Shown here in pieces: positions 45,936 to 54,964 of a stretch of 64,000 bases of DNA (the stretch's first letter is position 1; every line of letters begins with the position of its first letter). The stretch spans positions 48,530 to 112,529 of the forward strand of contig JACKJT010000004.1 in NCBI GenBank assembly GCA_020637795.1, written 5' to 3'. This DNA comes from Hoeflea sp. Its GTDB lineage: Bacteria > Pseudomonadota > Alphaproteobacteria > Rhizobiales > Rhizobiaceae. The position numbers and the translations under genes were made by a program. A model generated the notes under the pieces. It did not search any database. It saw only the letters and a program-made list of their open reading frames with translations, and had not been told where the DNA came from.

Positions 45936-46850
45936 TTATTCAGCCGCCTCGGCCGGAGCTTTCTCGGCGTCCGGCGCGGCCAGCGCCCGCGGCGCCGGGG
46001 CATCCAGCTTGAGGAAAATCCTGAGCAACCGGGCAACGGTCGCCGGGATGTCGTGGCGATGCACCACCATGTCGATCATGCCGTGGTCGAGCAGGTACTC
46101 CGATGTCTGGAAGCCCTCGGGAAGCTTTTCCCGGATCGTCTGTTCGATCACCCGTTTGCCGGCAAAGCAGATTTCCGCACCCGGTTCGGCCAGGTGAATG
46201 TCGCCCAGCATCGCGTAGGAGGCCGAGACCCCGCCGGTGGTCGGATTGGTCAGCACGACGATGTAGGGCAGGCCGGCTTCCTTGAGCATTTCCACCGCAA
46301 CGGTGGTGCGGGGCAATTGCATCAGCGACAGGATGCCTTCCTGCATGCGGGCGCCGCCGGATGCCGGGAACATCACCAGCGGGCAATGCCGCGCAATCGC
46401 CGCCTCGAAGGCCTGGATGATGGCTTCGCCGGCGGCAATGCCGAGCGATCCGCCCATGAACGAGAAATCATGCACGCAGGCGACGATCTTGACGCCCTGC
46501 ACTGCCCCATGCGCCGCGACGACCGAATCTTCTAGACCGGTCTTGGTCCGGCTGTCGCGCAGACGGTCGCTGTATTTCTTCGAATCGCGGAACTTGAGCG
46601 GATCCTGCGGCACCTTCGGCGACGGCAGCAGCTCGTACTTGCCCTCGTCGAACATGTGCTTGAGCCGCGCCTCGGCCGACATCTTCATGTGATAGCCCGA
46701 GGCGGGAATCACGAAATGGTTTTCTTCCAGGTCATTGTGGAACACCATTTCCCCGGTCTCGGGACACTTGATCCAGAGATTTTCCGGCACCTCGCGGCGG
46801 CCCAGCATCGAATTGATCTTCGGCCTGACGTAGTTGGTAATCCAGTTCAA
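45936..46850 (-). CDS. accD: Acetyl-CoA carboxylase carboxyltransferase subunit beta
   Basis: Beta subunit of the carboxyltransferase that makes malonyl-CoA, 304 aa. It has KFRDSKKYSDRLRDSRTKT, VHDFSFMGGSLGIAAGEA and FPASGGARMQEGILSLMQ. The N-terminal region retains only one of the four zinc-finger cysteines of the E. coli protein (Cys29 in LWIKCPETGE); the rest read HNDLEENHFVIPASGYH. Other rhizobial AccD share this, so it is not a defect. Confidence 0.97.
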   Translation of the reverse strand: MNWITNYVRPKINSMLGRREVPENLWIKCPETGEMVFHNDLEENHFVIPASGYHMKMSAEARLKHMFDEGKYELLPSPKVPQDPLKFRDSKKYSDRLRDSRTKTGLEDSVVAAHGAVQGVKIVACVHDFSFMGGSLGIAAGEAIIQAFEAAIARHCPLVMFPASGGARMQEGILSLMQLPRTTVAVEMLKEAGLPYIVVLTNPTTGGVSASYAMLGDIHLAEPGAEICFAGKRVIEQTIREKLPEGFQTSEYLLDHGMIDMVVHRHDIPATVARLLRIFLKLDAPAPRALAAPDAEKAPAEAAE

Positions 46851-46886
46851 CGCATCTTCTCCGGTTCGTCACCCAATGTGGGGTTG

Positions 46887-47726
46887 TTACTGCGTCGGCG
46901 CAAGGCGTGCGGCGCGCACGCCGGTGGCGAGCCCGCGGACCATGGTCGCAACGCTCTCGACCGTGTCGGAGGTTGCAGCACCCTTGGCGTCAAGCGTGTT
47001 GGCGATCTGGTTGACGATCGCGGTGCCGACCACGACGCCATCCGCCGACTGACCGATGGCGCGCGCCTGTTCGGCGGTCTTCACCCCGAAACCGACGCAG
47101 ACCGGCAGGTTGGTGTGGCTCTTGATCCGGTCGACCGCCTGGTTGACCTTCGAGGTGTCGGCAATCGCCGAGCCGGTGATCCCGGTCATCGAGACGTAGT
47201 AAACGAAGCCCGACGTGTTGGAGAGCACCCGCGGCAGCCGCTTGTCGTCTGTGGTCGGGGTCGCAAGCCGGATGAAGTTGATGCCTGCCTTCAGCGCCGG
47301 CAGGCACAGTTCCTCGTCCATTTCCGGCGGCAGGTCGACCACGATCAGGCCATCGATCCCGGCTTGCTTGGCATCGACCAGAAAGCGCTCGACGCCGTAG
47401 ATGTAGATCGGGTTGTAATAGCCCATCAGCACGATCGGCGTTTCATTGTCGCCCTTGCGGAAATCGGTCGCCAGCGCCAGCGTCTTCTTCAGCGACTGGC
47501 CGCCTTTCAGCGCCCGCTGTCCTGCCATCTGGATCGCCGGGCCGTCGGCCATCGGATCGGAGAACGGCATGCCGAGCTCGATCACGTCGGAACCGGCGCC
47601 CGGCAATGCCTGCATGATCTTCAGAGAGGTGTCATAGTCCGGGTCGCCGCCCATGAAATAGGTCACCAGCGCCGGCCGGCCCTCGACCTTGAGTTTTTCG
47701 AAACGGGTATCGATACGAGTGGTCAT
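46887..47726 (-). CDS. trpA: Tryptophan synthase alpha chain
   Basis: Cleaves indole-3-glycerol phosphate to indole, 279 aa from the ATG at 47726; a longer frame into trpB is spurious. It has catalytic Glu in DVIELGMPFSDPMADGP, Asp in GLIVVDLPPEM, and CVGFGVKTAEQA. 2 bp separates it from trpB. Confidence 0.97.
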   Translation of the reverse strand: MTTRIDTRFEKLKVEGRPALVTYFMGGDPDYDTSLKIMQALPGAGSDVIELGMPFSDPMADGPAIQMAGQRALKGGQSLKKTLALATDFRKGDNETPIVLMGYYNPIYIYGVERFLVDAKQAGIDGLIVVDLPPEMDEELCLPALKAGINFIRLATPTTDDKRLPRVLSNTSGFVYYVSMTGITGSAIADTSKVNQAVDRIKSHTNLPVCVGFGVKTAEQARAIGQSADGVVVGTAIVNQIANTLDAKGAATSDTVESVATMVRGLATGVRAARLAPTQ

Positions 47727-47728
47727 GA

Positions 47729-48949
<1,221 letters not shown>

Positions 48950-48954
48950 ATCAT

Positions 48955-49635
48955 CTACTCCTGAGACCGTCCCTTGCCTGCCATGGCCTTGTCCGCGTCG
49001 CGAACAGCCCGGACAAAGTCATTCATCATGCCGAGGTCCTTGATGCCCGGCGCGCTTTCGACTCCGGATGAGACATCGACACCCGGCGCACGGCTGATAC
49101 TGAGCGCCTCGCCGACATTGTCTTTCGTCAATCCACCGGAAAGCATGTAACTGGTTGCCGCGTCAAGCGTGGCAAGGTGCCGCCAGTCGAAGCTGACGCC
49201 ATTGCCGCCTGGAAGATCGGACCCCTTTGGCGGTTTTGCGTCGAACAGGAAGCGGTCGGCGATGCCGCGATAGGGCTCGATCCGTGTCAGGTCCGAAGCG
49301 TCGCGGATGGCAAACGCCTTCATCACCGGCAACCCGTACCGGGCCTTCACGTCCGCCGCGCGCGCCGGGCTTTCGCCGCCATGCAGTTGCAGCCAGTCCG
49401 GTTTCATGCCGGTTACAATGGCATCCAGACCGGCGTCATCCATGTCGACGGTCACGGCGACCGTCTGAAGACCGCGCGCCCGCGCCCGCTCGGCGAGGGT
49501 TGCGGCGGTATCGATCGCGACGTGGCGAGGGCTCTTTTCGAAAAAGATGAACCCGGCCATATCGGCGTCGAGATCGGCCGCGCGATCCACCGCTTCGGGC
49601 GTGCTCAGGCCGCAAATTTTGATCTGTATCGTCAT
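48955..49635 (-). CDS. trpF: Phosphoribosylanthranilate isomerase
   Basis: Tryptophan-pathway isomerase, 226 aa from the ATG at 49635; an upstream extension is rejected. It has catalytic Cys in IQIKICGLSTPEAV (residue about 8), MAGFIFFEKSPRHV, LQLHGGES, and PGVDVSSGVESAPGIKD. First gene of the trpFBA-accD-folC operon. Confidence 0.96.
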   Translation of the reverse strand: MTIQIKICGLSTPEAVDRAADLDADMAGFIFFEKSPRHVAIDTAATLAERARARGLQTVAVTVDMDDAGLDAIVTGMKPDWLQLHGGESPARAADVKARYGLPVMKAFAIRDASDLTRIEPYRGIADRFLFDAKPPKGSDLPGGNGVSFDWRHLATLDAATSYMLSGGLTKDNVGEALSISRAPGVDVSSGVESAPGIKDLGMMNDFVRAVRDADKAMAGKGRSQE

Positions 49636-49645
49636 GGCGGCTGAC

Positions 49646-49700
49646 GTCGCACAAATCGGCGCCAGAGTCGAGATATGGGTCGAGATATGGATGGTGCGAC
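49646..49700 (-). repeat. trpF leader: tandem 12-bp repeat inside a 7-bp inverted repeat
   Basis: GTCGAGATATGG occurs twice in perfect tandem (49667-49678 and 49679-49690). The pair is framed by GTCGCAC (49646-49652) and GTGCGAC (49694-49700), which could pair to enclose it. It lies in the 107-bp gap upstream of trpF, in the promoter/leader position. No leader peptide rich in Trp was seen, so a regulatory role is open. Confidence 0.7.
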
Positions 49701-49742
49701 AATGCTTGTGCGCCGGTTGCCCTGGCAGTGCCGGAACAGGGT

Positions 49743-50489
49743 CTAGAACGTCACCGCGAACAGCCGCGAGCCGTTCTGCTTGAGCCAGCGCTTGGCCTCG
49801 TTCGTCCGCGGGCAAAGCGCCTTGCAGGTGGCCCAGAAATCCGGCCCGTGGTTCATTTCCTTCAGATGCGCCACTTCGTGGGCGGCGAGGTAGTCGATGA
49901 CGAAATCCGGCGCCATGGCGATCCGCCAGGAGAACGACAGGTTGCCGTCCGACGTGCACGATCCCCAGCGGCTCCTTGTGTCCTTGTAGGCGATCCCCCG
50001 CACCGGCTTGCCCAGCGTTGCGGCGTGCGTGCGTACCAGCATTTCCAGCTCGCTCCTGGCAACGCGCTTGAGGTGATCGGAGACCCGGCGGCCGATATGC
50101 TCGGGCAGGCCGGAAACCAGCAGGGTGGGCACGCCGTCGATCTCGGTCTGCTCGGCAATGCCGCGCAGCTTGCCGGTCATCTCGATCCGGTGGTCGACCC
50201 CGCGAATGGCGATCCTGCCCTGATCCGCCAGCGGTCCGGTGTCTTCCACCCGCGCCAGCCGGGTCATCAGCCAGCCATGATGGCGGGTCAGGAATTCATC
50301 GATCTCGCGGTCCCGCAGTCCCTTTGGAATGGTCAGCTTCAACGCCTGTCCGCCCGGTTCGATGCGAAGCGTCATCCGGGTTGCCCGGGCATTTTCGCGG
50401 ATCGACAAAGGCAGGTCGCGGCCATTGACGGTAACCGCGCTGGGGCGCGGCTGAGCAGTTTTGCGGGAAGGGCGACCAAGTCCAAACAT
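49743..50489 (-). CDS. YgjP-type (DUF45) zinc metallopeptidase-like protein
   Basis: 248 aa from the ATG at 50489; a longer frame to 50585 would run through the DUF2852 terminator. It has an N-terminal beta-rich domain, then KDTRSRWGSC and the zinc site DYLAAHEVAHLKEMNHGPDFW (HExxH plus downstream His). The family is related to SprT/WSS1-like proteases; no substrate is known for rhizobial members. A basic, unstructured N-terminus precedes the domain. Confidence 0.88.
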   Translation of the reverse strand: MFGLGRPSRKTAQPRPSAVTVNGRDLPLSIRENARATRMTLRIEPGGQALKLTIPKGLRDREIDEFLTRHHGWLMTRLARVEDTGPLADQGRIAIRGVDHRIEMTGKLRGIAEQTEIDGVPTLLVSGLPEHIGRRVSDHLKRVARSELEMLVRTHAATLGKPVRGIAYKDTRSRWGSCTSDGNLSFSWRIAMAPDFVIDYLAAHEVAHLKEMNHGPDFWATCKALCPRTNEAKRWLKQNGSRLFAVTF

Positions 50490-50566
50490 GCTGGGGTATT
50501 TATCCGATTCGTCCGCGGGACGGGGATGGAAAATGCCACGCCCGGACCGGAGGATACAGAAAACAA

Positions 50567-50595
50567 AAAGGGCGGCGCTTGTCACGCCGCCCTTT
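50567..50595 (-). terminator. Rho-independent terminator of the DUF2852 gene
   Basis: An 11-bp perfect stem AAAGGGCGGCG / CGCCGCCCTTT with a 7-nt loop. On the minus strand it runs into TTTTTGTTTT. Confidence 0.92.
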
Positions 50596-50618
50596 CGGGG
50601 AGGTCATCGGTGGTGCGG

Positions 50619-51059
50619 TTACCCGTCGATTTCGGGCACCGAGCCGGAAGGCCGGGACTTGTTCTGGCTTTCCTGGCGCTTGGCCATGAACCGGTCGAAT
50701 TCCTCGCGGTCGCGCGCCATGCGCAGGTCGCGCATATGCTGGTCGAACTCGCGGCGCATCTCGTCGAGCTTCTTGCGCTCTTCATCGAGCCGCGCCAGTT
50801 CGGCATCGCGCCAGTCGTCAAACGCGGCGTTGCCGCTGCTGGTGCGCATGCCGTGCCTGCCGTGAGCAGACTTGCGGAACGAGCATGCGAAGTTGTCTGT
50901 GGCGCGGTTCACGTCTGCCTTGAAGCCCTCGAGCCGGTCGCCCCAGATAATGTAGGCGAGCATGGCAAGGCCGAGCGGCCAGAACACCATGAAGCCGAGA
51001 ACCATCAGGGCGATGGTGGCAGGCGTCCAGGCGGGACGGATCAATGCGGTCTGTGTCAT
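50619..51059 (-). CDS. DUF2852 domain protein
   Basis: 146-aa protein. A hydrophobic N-terminal hairpin (TIALMVLGFMVFWPLGLAMLAYIIW, about 15-39) is followed by a charged, coiled-coil-like C-terminal half (FDDWRDAELARLDEERKKLDEMRREFDQHM). It fits DUF2852, common in rhizobia, function unknown. A 160-bp leader and its own terminator suggest a single-gene unit. Confidence 0.87.
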   Translation of the reverse strand: MTQTALIRPAWTPATIALMVLGFMVFWPLGLAMLAYIIWGDRLEGFKADVNRATDNFACSFRKSAHGRHGMRTSSGNAAFDDWRDAELARLDEERKKLDEMRREFDQHMRDLRMARDREEFDRFMAKRQESQNKSRPSGSVPEIDG

Positions 51060-51220
51060 CGGTCAAAACCTCATCTGGTGAAGGGAAGCGGGGATCGTTC
51101 CCTTGTGAATTCGATGTGGTATGGACCGCGGCCCTATTCAAGAAAATGCGCGCAGGAATCCGACACTCTCTTGTTTTAAAAGAGAAATTTCGAATGCCTA
51201 AAATGCGGCTTAAATCGTTG

Positions 51221-52504
51221 TCAGTCGCTCCGGCCGCCCTTGATCAGCTTTGGCTTGGCCTTGCTGGCAGAGTTGCCGCGGGCATGAGTGCGCATGAAAT
51301 CGAGAATCCGCGGCGCGATCTCGGACCGGAAACGCGACCCGTTGAACACGCCGTAATGGCCGACTTTCGGCTGCACGTAATGATGCCGCATGTCATCGGG
51401 GATGTTGGAGCAGATGGTCTGCGCCGCCTGGGTCTGGCCGAGACCCGAGATATCGTCATTCTCGCCTTCGACCGTCAGCAGCGCCACATTGCGGATGGCC
51501 TTGGTGTTGACCTTGCGGCCGCGGTGCATCATTTCGCCCTTCGGCAGCGAGTGCTTGATGAACACCGTGTCGACGGTCTGCAGGTAGAATTCGGCCGTCA
51601 TGTCCATGACCGCCAGATATTCGTCGTAGAATTCACGGTGCCGCTCTGCCGAATCCCCGTCGTCCTTGACCAGGTGCAGGAAGAAATCCTTCTGCGCGAT
51701 CATGTGGCGGTCGAGATTCATGGTCATGAAGCCGGACAATTGCAGGAAGCCGGGATAGACCGAGCGGGTGAAACCCGGCTGCGGCCACGGCACCTGCATG
51801 ATGACGTTGTCCTCAAACCATTCGATCGGCTTGTTCTGCGCCAGTTCGTTGACGCCGGTCGGATTGATGCGGGTGTCGATCGGGCCGCCCATCAGCGTCA
51901 TCGTCGAGGGCGCGAATGTGTCACCGTTCTCTTCCATCACCGCGACAGCGGCCAGAACCGGGACCGACGGCTGGCAGACCGCCAGCACATGGGTGTCGGG
52001 GCCAAGCGCATGCAGCATGGAGATGACGTAGTCGATATAGTCGTCGAGGTCGAAACGGCCCTCGGTGACCGGCACCATGCGCGCGTCGGTCCAGTCGGTG
52101 ATGTAAACCTCGGCCTTGGGCAACAGCGTTTCCACGGTGCCGCGCAGCAACGTCGCGTAATGTCCAGACATCGGGGCAACGATCAGGATTTTCGGGTCCG
52201 GGCGATGATTGGCCGGCAGCGTGCGCTCGAAATGGATCAGGTTGCAGAAGGGGCGCGACCAGACGATCTTTTCGTGAACGGAAACGCGGCCGGTGTTCAG
52301 CGAGGTCTCTTTCAGTCCGAACTCGGGCTTGCCGTAGCGGCGGGTGGTGCGCTCGAACAGCTCGAATCCGGCGGCGACCGAGCGGCCGAACGGCGTGTGC
52401 GCCATCGGATTGACCGGATTTCGGAAGGTCAGGCGCATTGCATCGGCATAGGCACGCATCGGCGCCATGGCCGCATGGTTGAGTTCATACATCTGGTAGA
52501 ACAT
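51221..52504 (-). CDS. phaZ: Intracellular polyhydroxyalkanoate depolymerase
   Basis: Breaks down stored PHB granules, 427 aa from the ATG at 52504 (MFYQMYELNHAAMAPMR), preceded by AGAGGC. The nucleophile motif is LAVCQPSVPVLAA, with Cys rather than Ser, as in Cupriavidus PhaZ1. PGFLQLSGFMTMNLDRH and the C-terminal His in KVGHYGVFNGSRFR are also family features. Longer upstream frames would read through the promoter region. Confidence 0.94.
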   Translation of the reverse strand: MFYQMYELNHAAMAPMRAYADAMRLTFRNPVNPMAHTPFGRSVAAGFELFERTTRRYGKPEFGLKETSLNTGRVSVHEKIVWSRPFCNLIHFERTLPANHRPDPKILIVAPMSGHYATLLRGTVETLLPKAEVYITDWTDARMVPVTEGRFDLDDYIDYVISMLHALGPDTHVLAVCQPSVPVLAAVAVMEENGDTFAPSTMTLMGGPIDTRINPTGVNELAQNKPIEWFEDNVIMQVPWPQPGFTRSVYPGFLQLSGFMTMNLDRHMIAQKDFFLHLVKDDGDSAERHREFYDEYLAVMDMTAEFYLQTVDTVFIKHSLPKGEMMHRGRKVNTKAIRNVALLTVEGENDDISGLGQTQAAQTICSNIPDDMRHHYVQPKVGHYGVFNGSRFRSEIAPRILDFMRTHARGNSASKAKPKLIKGGRSD

Positions 52505-52857
52505 GACAAATTGCCTCTTGTTGCGACAGTCAGACTGCCCGGTTTCCGCCATCATGCATGCCGATTCCTTTCCGGAACCTGACTTTTTTGCAGCGCGCAA
52601 ACAATAGGCGAGCCTAGCACGCTTCTGTTGCATTGCAACAACACACCCCCCTATTTTACGGGCTTGTCGATTATCCCTTAGGAGTGAAGGCGTGGAAATT
52701 CCGGTCGGATTGCCGATCGGGTCGATCATCGCGCAGCGCGGGTTCCCCGGCTGAACCGGATCTTGTCCATATGGATGCGGTCGAACTGGCCGTACGATCC
52801 CGGCGAGGTTCGGTCTATTCCGGGAAACGCCAGGTTTCTGGCCAGGGAGGCAGGCCA
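52505..52857. promoter_or_regulatory. phaZ / DegT divergent intergenic region with a TGC-rich palindrome
   Basis: 353 bp without a convincing gene. It contains the perfect palindrome TGTTGCA-T-TGCAACA (52626-52640) about 120 bp upstream of phaZ. PhaR/AniA-type regulators of PHB genes bind TGC-rich palindromes, so this is a candidate operator (inference). On the DegT side a strong ribosome-binding site AGGGAGG (52844-52850) precedes a TTG. The DegT frame stays open upstream through much of this gap. Confidence 0.55.
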
Positions 52858-54054
52858 TTGAAACCGTTTACCGGCAATTTTACCCAGCAGGAGCCCCTCG
52901 ATGACGCGGTCATCGCGGCCGCCACCGGGATCCTCAGATCGGGACGTCTGCATCGTTACAACAGCGCACCCGGGGAACTGTCGAAAGCCTCGGAGCTGGA
53001 ACAGGCCTATGCCGCCTATCAGGGCGCGCGCTATTGTCTGGCCTGTGCCTCAGGCGGTTATGCCATGGCCATCGCCTTGCGCGCGGCGGGCCTTGGCCAG
53101 GGCGAGGCGGTTCTCACCAACGCTTTCACGCTGGCTCCGGTGCCCGGCGCCATCGCCGCCGCCGGCGGAAAGCCGCTGCTCGTCGAAATCACCGAGGATC
53201 TGGTCATCGACCTTGAGGATCTGGACCGCAAGGCGAAGACTTCCGGCGCGCGTTTCCTGCTGTTGTCGAACATGCGCGGCCATCTCGCCGACATGGAGCG
53301 TCTCACCGACATCGTCCGGCAGAACAACCTGATCCTGATCGAGGACTGCGCCCACACCATGGGGGCCGCCTGGAACGGCCGCAAGAGCGGCAGTTTCGGG
53401 CTGGCCGGCTGTTTCTCGACCCAGACCTACAAGCATCTCAATTCGGGCGAAGGCGGCCTGCTGACCTCGGACGATCCGGAATTTGTGGCCCGCGCCATCA
53501 TTCTGTCAGGCTCCTATATGCTCTACGAGCGTCACGGCGCGGCGCCGCCGGCTGATGTCTTCGAGCGGATCCGGCTGGAAACGCCCAACATGTCGGGCCG
53601 CATGGACAATCTGCGCGCGGCAATCCTGTTGCCGCAGCTTGCCCGGCTCGAAGACAGCATCGAGCGCTGGAATGACCGCTACCGGGCCGTCGAGCAGGCG
53701 CTTGCCGGCGCTGAAGGTGTTGCCTTGCCCAGGCGCCCGGAGGCCGAGCGCTACGTCGGCAGCTCTATCCAGTTCCGCCTGCCCGGCCTGTCGGCGGCTT
53801 TGGCCGAGGCTTTCGTCGCGGCCAACAAGGCGCTGGGCGTGGAGCTGAAATGGTTTGGCGCCGCCGATCCTGTGGCGTTCACCTCCAACCATCGCAGCTG
53901 GCGCTATGTCGATCCGCAGCTCTTGCCCGAAACCGACCGGATCCTGTCGAGCCTGTTCGACATGCGCTTGCCGCTGACATTTTCGGTCGAGGATTGCCGT
54001 CACATCGGCGCGATCATCGCGCACTGTGCGGCAGAACTTGGCGCCCACGCATAG
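52858..54054 (+). CDS. DegT/DnrJ/EryC1-family aminotransferase
   Basis: 398 aa from the TTG at 52858, seven bases after AGGGAGG; the in-frame extension upstream has no family similarity. It is a PLP aminotransferase of the sugar/secondary-metabolite type: ACASGGYAMAIALRA, LIEDCAHTMGAAWNG and the PLP lysine in FSTQTYKHLNSGEGGLL (about residue 196). No sugar-nucleotide or antibiotic genes lie nearby, so the substrate is unknown. It converges on the iclR gene with a 23-bp gap. Confidence 0.85.
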   Translation: MKPFTGNFTQQEPLDDAVIAAATGILRSGRLHRYNSAPGELSKASELEQAYAAYQGARYCLACASGGYAMAIALRAAGLGQGEAVLTNAFTLAPVPGAIAAAGGKPLLVEITEDLVIDLEDLDRKAKTSGARFLLLSNMRGHLADMERLTDIVRQNNLILIEDCAHTMGAAWNGRKSGSFGLAGCFSTQTYKHLNSGEGGLLTSDDPEFVARAIILSGSYMLYERHGAAPPADVFERIRLETPNMSGRMDNLRAAILLPQLARLEDSIERWNDRYRAVEQALAGAEGVALPRRPEAERYVGSSIQFRLPGLSAALAEAFVAANKALGVELKWFGAADPVAFTSNHRSWRYVDPQLLPETDRILSSLFDMRLPLTFSVEDCRHIGAIIAHCAAELGAHA

Positions 54055-54077
54055 GCTGCATGTCCGGGTGCGTACTG

Positions 54078-54839
54078 TCAGGCCAGCACGGCACGCATCT
54101 TGTCGACCGCCGTGTTGAACTCGCCCAGGAAACCTTTGAGCGTGTCGAGCGACAGCCGCACATTCGGCCCGTGACAGGCAATCGCCGCCAGAAACCGCCC
54201 GGCTTCGTCTTTCACCGGAACGGCGATCGCCACCATCCCGTCCATGAATTCCTCATTGTCGATTGCAAAGCCGGCTTTCGAGACGGCGGCAAGCTCCGTC
54301 AGCAGGGCATCCGGGTCGGTGATCGTCTTGGGCGTCTTGCGCTCCAGCGCCAGACCGTGGGCGAAGGCCTTGCGCTTCCTGCTGTCGAGACTGGCCAGGA
54401 ATGTCTTGCCGCTGGCGGTGCAGTGGAACGGCACGTTGGAGCCGATCGGCAGCTGCACCCGGAACGCCCAGCCGGTCTCCACCCGGTCGAGGTAACTCAT
54501 CCCGTCATCCTCGGGCACGACGTAATTGATCGTCTCGCCGGTCTTCATCGCCAGGTCCACGAGGATCTGCCGGCGCAGGATGTGATCGCGTGACGAGTGC
54601 AGCAATCCGGCACCGAGCACGCGGGCTCGCCGCGCTGCCCTCAGCCGCTTGCCATTCGGCTCGTAGACCAGGAATCCCTCCTCCACCAAGGTGGCGCAAA
54701 GCCGGTGGATGGTCTGTTTGGGTAACCCGATCGAGTGGTTGATCTCCGTCGGAGTCATCGGTTCCCCCGACGTTCCGATGACCTCGAGAATCAGCAGCGT
54801 TCGCAAATTCGTGGCGATGCGGTCTTCCGTATTCGGCAT
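54078..54839 (-). CDS. IclR-family transcriptional regulator
   Basis: 253 aa from the ATG at 54839; a TTG two codons upstream is possible. It has an N-terminal winged helix (LRTLLILEVIGTSGEPMTPTEINHSIGLPKQTIHRLCATL) and C-terminal effector domain (FHCTASGKTFLASL, AIAVPVKDEAGRFLAAIA). It is divergent from the GMC dehydrogenase gene and is its likely regulator. IclR-type regulators accompany known isethionate gene clusters; the assignment here is inference. Confidence 0.9.
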   Translation of the reverse strand: MPNTEDRIATNLRTLLILEVIGTSGEPMTPTEINHSIGLPKQTIHRLCATLVEEGFLVYEPNGKRLRAARRARVLGAGLLHSSRDHILRRQILVDLAMKTGETINYVVPEDDGMSYLDRVETGWAFRVQLPIGSNVPFHCTASGKTFLASLDSRKRKAFAHGLALERKTPKTITDPDALLTELAAVSKAGFAIDNEEFMDGMVAIAVPVKDEAGRFLAAIACHGPNVRLSLDTLKGFLGEFNTAVDKMRAVLA

Positions 54840-54964
54840 GCCCAAACCAGTTTTGATTAATCGATAATGCCAGTTGTGCCCGCTCTTGCACGGCAGTGAT
54901 TTAAGTGAATACGATGAATAACGAGATGTAAAGTCTCATTTTTTGCATTTTAAGGTGTTTCTGG
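54840..54964. promoter_or_regulatory. iclR / GMC dehydrogenase divergent promoter region
   Basis: 125 bp, clearly more A+T-rich than the surroundings, especially 54855-54960. A short palindrome GATTAATC (54855-54862) lies 15 bp upstream of the iclR start, and AAGGTG (54951-54956) serves the TTG start at 54965. An IclR operator is expected here, but I found no convincing longer inverted repeat. Confidence 0.5.

Noticed and set aside
45936..46850. AccD missing three zinc-finger cysteines, considered as a degraded gene
   Set aside because: Rhizobial AccD proteins share this N-terminus, and the catalytic part is intact.
50490..50585. N-terminal extension of the YgjP-like peptidase
   Set aside because: It would overlap the strong DUF2852 terminator, and the extra residues do not match the family.
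52633..52857. Upstream extension of the DegT frame
   Set aside because: No family similarity before LKPFTGNF, and a strong ribosome-binding site precedes the TTG at 52858.
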